Of a stretch of 64,000 bases of DNA, positions 48,831 to 59,819 are shown in pieces; positions within the stretch are counted from its first letter, which is position 1; every line of letters starts with the position of its first letter. The position numbers and the translations under genes were made by a program. Where the stretch lies: assembly GCF_008831285.2 (NCBI RefSeq), contig NC_045150.1:2182001-2246000 (forward strand), given 5' to 3'. The notes under the pieces were generated by a model that worked only from the letters and a program-made list of their open reading frames with translations, was not told where the DNA came from and made no database searches. This DNA comes from Nymphaea colorata. Taxonomy: Eukaryota; Streptophyta; Magnoliopsida; Nymphaeales; Nymphaeaceae.

Positions 48831-49265
48831 CACTAACATTAAGAGTTGTATTTTGATTTTGATTTGCCAACTTCGGTGTGAATTGCATACCTGACCCAAT
48901 AACCAACTTTTTCATGTGTAAGCCATGGAGCAGGATTTTGTTCAGATCCACTCAAACCTTATACATTTTTAATGGTTTTAGATCCATATTCAGATCTAGA
49001 TCCAAGAGAGACATGAAGAAAAGAAACTCATCAGGAATTTACGAACTAAAAAATATACCAAATAGTTACTTTAATTGTCATGTACTTGACAAGGAGGAAA
49101 ACTAAGGTTTTCAGACAAAAAAAAAATGCTCTTTCTTGAGATTGCCCCAGAAAAGTAGGATCTTCAATGAAAATTTTCTCCCAAATGATTTAAAGACGAA
49201 GACAAGGTCGCATACTTAAAGGGCGATTGCTGGCATCTTATGAGCATCACGGCGTCCACGGCGAT

Positions 49266-49268
49266 GAC

Positions 49269-49321
<53 letters not shown>
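49266..49321. repeat. (TGA)n microsatellite
   Basis: About 18 trinucleotide units of tga. It would give Asp, Met or Ser-type homopolymers when translated; the open frames over it are not genes. Confidence 0.95.
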
Positions 49322-49654
49322 GGACCTTGATGAAGGATGATGTCGATGGTGACTTCATGGTCATGAAGGTTAATGTTGCCAATATTGGTTTCCATATCAT
49401 TTTGAATATCCATATGTTGAAAAATAGTTAAATAGTACTTTTAAAAATTTTGAATTTGAAGAATATTCTCTCAATTGGGTATTGGCCAATATAAATAAGA
49501 AGCTTTGAAAAAAAAAAAAAACACATAAGAACTCTAGAATGAAAAATGAAAAGATTCATTAGGTGCATGTTACTTCTTAGGATCCCAGTGTTACAAGTGT
49601 ACAACTTTAAAGACGAGGAGATGGTTTGGGTCCTAAAAGAAGTCACACCCAGGT

Positions 49655-50242
49655 TGAGAGGCCACGTTGTTAATTAGCTCAGTGGCATAAAACTTTTGAG
49701 GTTATGGCTCTTGCTGAGGGCTGTTCATGAGTGAGTTCGACCCGAGTTGAACCAGCTCAAACTCGGCTCGAGTGTCTTGAAAGAAACTCGAATTCGGCTC
49801 GAGCTCAAGTCGAGTTTGATTTCATTAGCATGGGCTCGACTCGGCTCGAGTTCTTAAAACTCAGCTCGACTATGCTTCACATGCATACCAATTTGAAAAT
49901 TTACTTTTTTTTTTAATAATTTTATGAAACACTTTTTATATATTTTCTTTCTTGTGCTTAAACGAGTTCAACCGAGGGGAACCCACTTAACTCGAGCTCG
50001 ACTCCTTTAGGTTGTCGAGTTCATTTCTTAACTCGAACTCAACTCATTTAATAAACGAGTCGAGTTCGAGTCAAGTTTATCGAGTGAGTTCAAGTCGAGC
50101 TCGAGTTAGCTCGCTGAACAGCCCTACTCTTGCTCCTATGACCTGTGCTTACTTAAAACTTATGCAGGGGTCTGTGCATATGGGAATTGAACCAACGATT
50201 GGCCTTTTATCAGTTGACCCAACCAACTAAATCAAACCCCTT
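49655..50242 (-). mobile_element. tRNA-derived SINE-like unit split by a hAT MITE
   Basis: Minus strand from about 50242: gggtttgatttagttggttg (A-box like), then ttggttcaattccc (B box), then cagacccctgcataag. The unit resumes beyond the MITE at 49716-50126 with agcaagagccataacctc and ends near 49655. Its head matches the unit at 45460. Removing the MITE and one target octamer restores a continuous sequence, so the SINE-like unit is older. Confidence 0.5.
49716..50126. mobile_element. hAT MITE, TAGGGCTG family, perfect target duplication
   Basis: Left end gagggctgttcatgag, right end cgctgaacagcccta. The octamer ctcttgct lies on both sides (49708-49715 and 50127-50134). 411 bp, no coding capacity, interior of gctcgag and gagttcga motifs. 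It has inserted into a SINE-like unit. Confidence 0.88.
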
Positions 50243-50324
50243 TATCGATGATGTGTGTACAGTTATAATGTCGGTATGTCGGGGTGCATAAAGAATAACA
50301 TATGAGACATTTTGAACTATGGCT

Positions 50325-50470
50325 GTCCGAGGGGCATAACATAGGTGGTTGGGTAGGCTATCACGTAATGCATGTTGTTAGTTCAATTTTCATAGATACT
50401 ACTCCTTCGGACTCCAAATAGTAAGTAGGGGAATAGACGGCTCCTCCAATTGGAACGACGCTGGCCACTT
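50325..50470 (+). mobile_element. tRNA-derived SINE-like unit
   Basis: ggggcataacataggtggtt and gggtagg resemble a tRNA 5' half with A box; gttagttcaattttcatag is B-box like, followed by atactactccttcggactcc. The unit at 55585 shares this order (gctttgattcctatag, then gtgctactcccgtagact). Confidence 0.45.
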
Positions 50471-50484
50471 GAGTACAACTATGG

Positions 50485-50661
50485 CAGAAGCAGAGCCAGA
50501 AATTTTTCATGAGGCGGGCCGAACTAAAGTTTCTAAATTTTGAGTAGGGTCAAAATCTCATCTCATTTTTCAAAATTTTTATATAGAACAAGTAATTTTT
50601 TAAAATTTTTTTTTAAGGTGGGGCGAGGGCCCATGCGGGCCTTACCTTGCCTTCACCCCTG
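50485..50661. mobile_element. hAT MITE, CAGGGG-related, perfect target duplication
   Basis: Starts cagaagcagagccag and ends gccttcacccctg. The octamer aactatgg flanks it on both sides (50477-50484 and 50662-50669). 177 bp; related to 22469-22690. Confidence 0.85.
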
Positions 50662-51610
50662 AACTATGGCCTACTCCCACTATGTCAACCCCCTTTGACT
50701 TTGGTTATGTATGTTCCGAGAATATATCGGTCTTGTGACGGGCACTTTCTTACTGAATCCCCAAAAAAAAATTTGTCAAGTGGTGAAAATAGTATCTTGA
50801 GGCTTCCTTCATTGTCATTCATTAATTTCAAAACATGGGTGAAACCAAGTTTCTAGAGGTGAAAAGAAATGCAACATGGAACTTCAAAGATAGTTGACAA
50901 ATAGCAAAAACATCTTGAGGCTTCCTATTACCTGGAGTCGCAAAGTGTGCAGATCAGGTGGTCACTAGGGGAGTAGAAGATTGATAGAGTTCAATGATAT
51001 GATCAACTGTGTGATCTCATGGAAATTCCCTCTCATACTGCAGACAATTCCAAACTGCCAAAGTTGATCAAAATGATCCATTTGTTGATTACCAGAGTGA
51101 ATATTCCACTCTGAAATCAAACCTTTCTTCAGCAAACATTGCAAATGACTGTGACTAGACATGCTAGAGTTGCCTGACTGGAAGTTCTCCAATGGTGATA
51201 AAGTGCAGCACTAGGGTGGTCATTTGTATCATCATCATCATGATCATCAGCATCATGATCATCAGTGGTACTGTTGGTATTCATCAATGCTATTAAATTC
51301 AAATCTTTAATATTCTTATCTCTTCGATTAGCGGCCATAACAAATCTTTAGTAGTCTCTTATCTCTGGATTGGCCTGTCATGTCTATAGAAATACCTCAA
51401 TTTCAGGCTGCCATTATGAATATGTAGCAAATCATACATAATTTTTTCAGTATGATACTTAAGGGTTCGACTTGTTTGATACCAGGGATACTTTGTGAGT
51501 GTCCCATGAATCTTTCACAAGCTTTGGGCCATATTCATGGAACACTTATATGTCTCAGGTTCCAAACAATACCTAAGTGATCATGATATTGTTCTAAGTC
51601 AAACATAGCT

Positions 51611-51993
51611 GCTCTAAGCACAGTATCTATCTCTCTTCATTAACTGCTGAAGATAAAAATTTTGATAAGAAAAGATGACATAGTAGTCAAAGTCATAAAG
51701 AATAATTAGAAGCTTAAATATGTTTTATGATGAGTCTATTTGGAATAATCAACAAGATTTTGTGACTCAAGTCATTTTAGACATTTTATATTATCAAATC
51801 TTCCTCTAAGCACAGTATCCACCTCTCTTCATTAACTGCTGAAAATAAAATTTTCATAAAAAAAGATGACATGGTAGTCAGAGTCATTAAAGAATAATTA
51901 GAAGCTCAAATATGTTTTATGATAAGTCTATTTGGACTAACCATCAAGACTTTGTGACTCAGGTCATTTCAGACATTTTATATTATCAAACTT
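51611..51993. repeat. Tandem duplication of about 191 bp
   Basis: The block from ctctaagcacagtatc to acattttatattatcaaa occurs at about 51613 and again at about 51804 with roughly 10 percent differences. No coding sequence is evident. Confidence 0.88.
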
Positions 51994-52940
51994 TCTTTTG
52001 TTCAAGGTGGCAATACCAAATCTTTTCTGTTCCCAAACTGATTAGACTTGCCAAGGGCTAAATCATACTTTATCTTGGTTTGTACATTCCACCCCTAATT
52101 AGCAGGAAAAGAAAATGTAAGCTTTGACCTTGCTCATGTTTGGTACAATTTTCTTTCCATCATGGATGATAATTTTATCAGATTTTATATGTCCAAACTG
52201 AAAAATTAGATGGACCTCATTGAATATTATTAAATTGAGGGACCATCCTGATTCATTATGCATTTAGGGATGTCAATGCTTCAAACCCCTCACCATTTAT
52301 TGCATTCAGCATAGTCAAATCTCCTTAAATTGGACTTTGGTGTGGAGCTCAAATTTGAATTTCTGATAACAAGATTTGTGCCTGACATGAGAAGACAGAA
52401 ATTTCCCATGTTTTTGTTAGAGGGGTGTTTTTGTAATTTTATAGAAAAAATTCTCCCACAATTGAGGGGTTTTTATTCAAACAACAGGGGTATTTTGGTC
52501 ATTTTAAGATCATTAAAAATAAATAAATGTTATCTATTTTCATAAATAGATGATTTCAAAGAATGGGCCTTTTGTAAGCCACTCAAGTTCAACCAACTTA
52601 TTGACTTGTAGGGTTTGGTAGGTCCACATGTGAGTTAGTTAGAACATTCTACATAAATAAATGAATAAATAAATAAAATAAAGTTTTTCCTTATTTCGTC
52701 ATTATCATGAGGAGTATAATCCTTGTTAAGATTTGTTTTTCATTATTTCATTTTTTTTTCATGAAATAGGCTTGTTTTTATTGTTTTTACGTTCTTTATC
52801 TTTTCTTTGATCGCTATTCTTTGTATTCTTTCTCTGATCTTAAATGGAAGGGATAATCTCCGCCCGCTTTGACAGAAAAAACTATACGCAAATGTAGACT
52901 CAAAAAATGAACTCTCCTAACTAAAAGTGCAACAAATATG

Positions 52941-53041
<101 letters not shown>

Positions 53042-53170
53042 AACCCGATGCAGCGGGGAGGCCATTGCCTCCCCTCCGTGATGCCAGCGACGCCCGGTGA
53101 GGCATCACCGGCAACGCCTTGCTGGCTGTCGTAGGAGCGGGGGAGGGGAGGCGATAGCCTCCCCCCAAAA
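53042..53170. repeat. GC-rich block with three short hairpins
   Basis: ggggaggc-catt-gcctcccc (53055-53074) and ggggaggc-gata-gcctcccc (53145-53164) are perfect 8-bp stems with 4-base loops, 90 bp apart. Between them gtgatgcc and ggcatcac form another 8-bp stem. The two outer hairpins are also direct repeats of one another. Possibly part of an unclassified small mobile element. Confidence 0.7.
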
Positions 53171-53621
53171 AAAATTTACCCTGCTTGGTTTTGTCTTTGG
53201 AACACAACCTTGAGCCCAAATTACTAAAACCAGGACACAGGCTAGCTAGCACAGTCAACGGCCAAGCCAGGCTCGGCCTGCCTATGTTCCGCCCGAGCCA
53301 AGACGAAAGCTATGTGTCCTATTTGGTCTGAGCCCACCCTCACGTCTTGGCATGCTGAGCATTCTCTAAATGTGGAACTTGGTTCGATCTAATGAGATCT
53401 TAACTGGGTCCCCCATGCCAGTGTTCGAATTGGACCCAACAAAAGTCAACAGCCTTTGTTTGGACCTGTTCTATGCATGTTTTGAACAGGACGCAAACAT
53501 CACGGTCAAAGTCAAAATGGGTCCTTTTCAATCTTGGACAATATCAAATTGGTGCACTTTCCGGTCTACAAGGCTGCGGCCTTAGCTGTCGTGGCCTTCT
53601 ATCGCTTGAGTCATGTCTTTA

Positions 53622-53780
53622 GAGATGTCAATGGATCGGATTCTAATCATGTTTATTATTTTACCATGTTTGATTTATATGGTATTTGCATATATGGATT
53701 CAAATTCAGATTTGAATACCAATGAAGAAAGATGTATACAAACATTTGAACCAATTTTTAAATTCACAATTTAAATCCGA
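53622..53780. mobile_element. TAGRGATGTCAA-group MITE, left part
   Basis: Begins tagagatgtcaatggatcgg and contains ttcaaattcagatttgaata and aaatccgatccaaatctga, as in 32497-32834. The right end was not identified. Confidence 0.45.
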
Positions 53781-54819
53781 TCCAAATCTGATTTTTATAC
53801 GACAGACTTGCTTCCAAACAACCATGTCTCTATAGACCCAGTTGATTGTATGTCCAACGTACCTTGAGATGAACAAAAAATAGTTTGGAGTTTTGTGTTT
53901 TGGATCACGGATCCAAAACACAAAAACATCTTGGTCTAGGTTTGACCCACATTTGGTTCAATTCAGATTCAGATTTTGGATGGGTCTAGGTGCTTTCTCT
54001 GATCCGGTTTGAGGATGAATTTGAATTTTGTTGTTAATTGGATTTGAATTTGTTGCCGAATTTTGAGAAAAAAAAATTGAAGCCAATAAATTTCTGGTGT
54101 ACAACCATTAACTTAAAAGTAACCACAATTGTATTACGAAAAAAAAAAATCAACAACGAATAACTGGCAGGCGCATTTATCACATGGTATGATGTCTGAG
54201 TGTTTGATTGCTTTGGATTAGAGATCTATGAATCTGATGTGGTTTGCTCTTGCTGATACGGTAAACGGTTCAAAGTAAAATTCATAGTTCATCAAACTAA
54301 GATTTTAAGTCAGACAAAAAATCTACACATAAAATTCTCATTGTACATTTTTGCTCTGGGAAAGAAAAAATCGAATGATAGGCAAAGCAGTGGCGGAGTT
54401 AGGATTTTTTTTTATCAAGCGGCACTGGAGCCGCACACTCAGGTCCGGTGTGGGCGCCACATAAACTTTTTGAGTCATTTCAATGTGATCATGAGCCATC
54501 TTAGTGAAACATTTTATGGACCCACACCAGCCCATTTGTAGCTCAGAGGCAAAAAGTTTAAAATTAAATCAACGGATCTCAAAAATCGTGACATGTTTGA
54601 TCAAAGGCGAGTTTGCAACAACTTAGCTCCCACTTTTATGTTTGTCTTAAATTATTTCCTTCAAACATTTGAACATCTGCAACATATTTTTGCTAATGAG
54701 GCAAGATATATTCACGCTAAAATCTACGTTCATCATACCACGATCTTGTATCGGGCATTTGAAATCCACTTTTTTTTTTTTTTTTCCATCATAGAAGGTG
54801 TGATTCAAATTAGTGGGAC

Positions 54820-55320
54820 AAGGGTCTAATCTTAGATCAATGGATTTGAAATTTTGAAGATGTTAGATAAGAAAATCAAAGGCAATCAAATGTTCGCTAA
54901 GATCCTTAGCTTAAAGAAACTGGCTAGGGATCTCAATAGTATAGATTAAAATCCATGCTATATAAAAGAAATCGTGGATTTAAGGTCGGACCAGGGAGAG
55001 AGGGAGAGGGAGGTCGACCTTAAATACATAGATATGAGATCCTCAGTGATCTCAAATCTGCAATAAACAAACTCAACCTGAGGTTGTATTTGATTGCTTC
55101 AGATCCGATGCTGCATAAAAAGGTGTATTTTGAAAGACATCATCAATTTAAACAAACTGAAGGTGCCAGTACTATGGATTTGAAATCCATGCTATATGTT
55201 AAAAACCATGGATTGAAAGTTGTATGGAGGGATGGATTCGATCTTAAATCCATAGACCCGAGATTCTAAGGATCTTAGATCACTACGGATCTCAGATCCA
55301 CGATGAAACAAACAAAACTT
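54820..55320. repeat. Repeated block with cttaaatccatagat motifs
   Basis: Variants of gatcttaaatccatagac, gatctcagatcc and aaacaaac recur at about 54825, 55010 and 55240. Similar blocks occur elsewhere in the window (see the spacer entry), which points to a dispersed repeat that has been locally amplified. Confidence 0.5.
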
Positions 55321-55584
55321 AAAAGTCATAATTCAAAGACTTTAAGTCATTTATGGGCTACATTTTGCATGTCAACTCCTTATTTATAATTTTGTTGTTT
55401 TCAAAATTTGGGTCCATGACATGAATTGTGGTCACTTTCTTTCTCTAAATCTATGAGCGGATTCATTGATGATGCTCAAACTAAAATTTTCAATTTCAGC
55501 CTTTGAGTTGGTAGACAATGTCACTCAAGCTACCACGAGCAACTCTTTCAAAAGAAAGAAAAATATTAAAACTTAATTTGCCTC

Positions 55585-55745
55585 AAAGGGTATAGTATAG
55601 TCGGTTGGAGTAAGAGACACATAAATGGAACATTCCCACTATGCATCGTCGCTTTGATTCCTATAGGTGCTACTCCCGTAGACTTTAAAAGGTGGGGGGT
55701 GCCCCGCCGAGCTAAAGGCAGCGCTCTTCCCACCCAGGTCCCGAC
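55585..55745 (+). mobile_element. tRNA-derived SINE-like unit
   Basis: gtatagtcggttggagtaag (A-box like) and gctttgattcctataggtgc (B-box like), about 45 bp apart, parallel the unit at 50325. A GC-rich tail (gtgccccgccgagctaaagg) follows. Ends are not defined. Confidence 0.45.
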
Positions 55746-58579
55746 GTAACCTCAATAGATCGAATTCAAATCAGATGTATCATATAATTAATCTAATGGT
55801 CACATATGCAAGATTTTCAGGTTTGAATTTAAACATAGAAAACAGTTAGACCACATTGGGCTCCGACTTTAAAACTACAACTGAATTGGTACTTTGAAAT
55901 TCTAGATCTGAATATGATTTTGTATGTGATGATAAAGTTAAGATCGGGCTTGTAAACTCGAGATAGAGATGAACATGCAAAAGATAGCTGGGCATCAACA
56001 CGAAATCCATTATTTGATCCATTGTATAATCGAATTAGCATTATCAATGTGATTGGTACTTATCAAGTTGACGACACATTAAAACAGTATGACATATTAC
56101 ATCTTTATAGGTCTTAGTGTTTTCTATAATATATTAATTTAATATAGTTTGCTTTATGGTTAACATTCACTTACCTAAGTGGGCTTTAAATTATTTGCGT
56201 TAGCTAATTGTCCATTTCATTGATTTAATATTTCTTTGGTTTTGAAACTTGAATCAACCTCATCTAGGGCTTACAAAGTGAGGATCCAGATTTTTCTTTT
56301 TTTTTTTGGTTCAATAACGATAAAGATCTAATAAATTCTGTTTTAAGGTATGTTTGTTTAATCTAAAGTATTTAACTTTAAAAATCTGAATATAAAATTA
56401 AAAACCACTTTGTGGGTCCCACAAACAATGGATTTCACATCAACTTTGAGTTACCCAACATACTCTTTGAGGTGCATAGCATATAGCATAGATGGTCGGA
56501 CCGTCATATTCTTGTAAGAATCAACTTTTTTTTTTTTTCTCTTTTTGCCTTTTCAAAATAAAATTTGCATTTTCAATATATATGTGTGCATAGTTTTATA
56601 TTTATACATTTGAAAGCACGTTTGGATCTGGTGGGGCTGAAATTGGAAGCCTGTTCGGATCCAGTTAAGCCCGAACCGTGGGGTGGGGACGGTGGATCTG
56701 GATCAGCCAATTTTATACCCGAGCCGAATTGCGGGGTTATCTCCAGGTGGGGTCCAGCTCATGGCACGTTTGGCTCGTGCGAGTCGCCGGAACGAAGAAC
56801 GCGAGGGTTGACTTTTCGTTTTTTGGTTTTCTTTTTTGGAAATTTCATTAAAACGAACTTACCTTTTAATTAATGCATATAAATGTGCTTTAGAATTTAC
56901 AGATACCCACCTCAATTTTGAAATAATTTTAAAAAGGCACTGCTTCTGCCAGCGTTTCGTAAAAGTTGTTACTTTTTCATAGAAAACAGGTTATATGTTA
57001 TGGTCTCATGTATAATAATAGATTTAAAAACGATTAAAATTTTTTGATAATTAAATAGAAAGTTTTTTTATGACAGTAAAAAAATTAGAAAATTTAATAT
57101 CCTAACTTACTAAAATGCCCGTCAATTAAATTGCAGGACCTCCTCATTTTAAAGGCATAACATGGAAAGTGTCACACTTTTTAGTGTACCAATTCTTTTT
57201 TTGGACAATTCTTGTTACGTATTAAATTCAATTCTAGTTCAACCTTTAGCGCAATTTGTCATACATTTTTTATTTATTCCCAACTTATGTCTTCTTCCCT
57301 TTCTCCAAGCTTCAATTGTGTATTGAGAATTTTCTATACTTTAGTCACTCATTAACAAACGAAACAACTTTGCAATCTTTCAAAATGTGAGAGAACAAAA
57401 AAATCAACATACCGTGTTAGACACTTGTTAAATTATTTTTTAATATATTGTTTTCCCAAAAAAAAAAGAAAATCAACTGCACTCGTTTCTCATTTGTTGG
57501 CCGAGCGAGGTTTGGGTTGCCCCAAAATTTTAGTTTATTTCGTATTATTATTGCTTACATATTGTACAATACATGTGAAATGTCCAATATTTTTTGAAAT
57601 GTTTAAAGTTTAATTATAATGATGTACAAGTGCTCTTTAACAAGCTACAGCTTAAAAACTAATTGCTTGTTATGGAATTCTATTCATGACGGTGCCACAT
57701 TTTGACGTGTGCATTTTATTATACCAAAGCTATGTTTCATAACTTGTATTTTTTTTAATAATGGATACCTTCATTCCATGCATTATGTTTTATATACATT
57801 TAAAATAAATTTAATTATTACCAAACATTCTCATATTTATTTCTTCTTGAATCTATATCTAAAGAGATCTAAAACTGGCACTGCATGAGATCAACTATTT
57901 AAGTAAACATTAGATTTCACATCCATGTTGACAACTCTAATTGTGTCCTCTAAGCAAAAGCAGGGAGTCACACCTTAAATCCATGGAATTGAGATCCATG
58001 ATGATAACTGGGGAATTTGGCTTTGGCTTGGTACCCACTTGAAAAAGAGCATATGCCCCCCACTTGTAAGTTGAAACAGGGGTTTATTGGAAAGTTATCG
58101 TTTAAATAAGGTGTCTGTTTGTAAATTTTAAAATTACAGGCAACTTTAGGAAATGAATAGAAACAAGGGTGTATGTCTGTAATTTTCTTGTCCAAGGGAA
58201 GGAGAGGGCGGAAGGCGAATGAGCTCGATCGAATGGAATTTTGACGTCCGCAAGGACCGCCTTCCTGTAGTGAGAGAAACAACGTCGCAGTAGAGAGAGA
58301 GAGAGAGGGAGAAGGGGCGCAGTTTTAGTGAGAGATTCTGCTGTCGTCTAGAGAGGGAAAGAGGAGGATCGGTGGTTGAGAGAGCGAGAGGGATGGTGTG
58401 CTGAGGGAGAACGAAGTTGGAATACAGAGGGAAGGCGAAGACGTAGTTGGATTTGGGAGAGAGGGAGAGACGGCGGGTTAGAAAGAGAAAGGGAAAGAGA
58501 GAGGATGAAGAGAAGGAAGAACAGCGCAGCAGAGTGTGGAGAGGGAGGAGAAGAAACGAGGAGAGGTGAGACTTCATAG

Positions 58580-58654
58580 GGTTTCTTCGTGCCTTCTGGA
58601 AGTTTCCCAAATGATGCCCTCAATTCCTGCCTAGCTACACAGTGCGCGCGCGCG

Positions 58655-58689
<35 letters not shown>

Positions 58690-59819
58690 TGTTGTAGTTG
58701 TTGTTTCAGCCTGGTGTGGTCTTTCGGAGTCGCACTCTATCAGAACAGCGCTTCTCGTTTTCCTTTGTCCCCTTCTTTGGAGCTTGGAAACCCTAGAATT
58801 CCGGCGACGGCCGAGGTGTTGCTGGATACTGCTTGCGGGTAGATCTCGGCTAATCGTCGGTTTCTTCGCCGTGAATTCCGTCAGCATTAGGGCGGCGGCG
58901 GAACCCCGTGGTTTCGTTCTTCATAGGATTGGCGGGCGTGGTTGGGTTTGGGGGTGAAGGTGGTCCAATTTTCCCTGCTTCGGCTACGTGATGGTTTTTC
59001 TAAGAGGGTTTTAGTGATTCTTGGATCAGGAAAAGTCTTTTTTTTTTTTTTTTTTTGGGTTAGCGTTTTTCGTGGGGGTTTTTGATCATTTGGTCGTGTT
59101 TGTTTCCTCTCTTCAGGAATTTGAATGGCTTTGCTGCTTGGAGTTTGGTCTCTTAGAACTGCCTCTGGCGATCTCGCCGAGTTTCTCTAGACTTTTGTTC
59201 TGTTTGTTATGATAATACCATTTTCTTTTCCACTGATTAGGAAGTCGGATCAAAGGATCAGGATTCATGATTCTTATGACGTTCTCATCCGTGGGGACTA
59301 TGGCGTGATAGCTGCTTGAACGTCTCTCCTTTTCTTTAAAGTTTGAACTATCAGTTTGGCTGTGGATCTGCTGACCGGGGATGGAGTGGTTGCGTCTTCT
59401 TGGTGTTCACAGGCGATTGATGGTGTGAAGATCGATTTGGGTTCTGTTATTACAAGTGTAGTGATTGCTTGCCTTCGTCGATATTTGTCTACGTTGAGCC
59501 TTCTAGAAAATTGTTTCGACTCGGGGATTCTGATTTTTGGATTAGATTTGTTGCCGAGGATGAAGCGAAGGTATTCGGAGTTGAAAGTCATGTTGTTTGG
59601 ATCGTGCTGGTTGTCTCAGTCTTCATCATTGAATAGTTAATTCTCTAAGACATCATCCACCACCTATTCAATTGTTCAGAATTGTAGACAAAGTATCACC
59701 ATAGGAGATGTCTGAGTTATCAGTTTGCAAGTTAGGCTCACATCTGTGCTAGATTTATTGCTGAAACTGGGATATTCAGCTACCTGTTTGCTGCGGCGCG
59801 AAACACATAGGTGTCAAAA
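58580..59819 (+). promoter_or_regulatory. Probable promoter and long 5' leader of the SEUSS-like gene
   Basis: A gcgcgcgcgcgagc stretch and a GA tract (58654-58686) precede 1.1 kb without coding character up to the ATG at 59820. A strongly GA-rich block at about 58280-58570 lies upstream. Several ATG triplets occur before 59820, so either upstream open frames or a leader intron are likely; tcttcag near 59113 and gttcag near 59679 are possible acceptors, but I cannot place the donor. SEUSS-family genes in plants often have long, spliced leaders (recollection). Confidence 0.45.

Noticed and set aside
49216-49431. Poly-Asp, poly-Ile and poly-Ser open frames
   Set aside because: They come from the (TGA)n microsatellite.
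50160-50242. Functional tRNA gene
   Set aside because: Box-like motifs are present, but the acceptor stem and cloverleaf cannot be formed; it fits a SINE head better.
58146-58887. Minus-strand open frames upstream of SEUSS
   Set aside because: Composition is the complement of GA-rich promoter and leader sequence (Ser-Leu runs), with no family resemblance or splice support.
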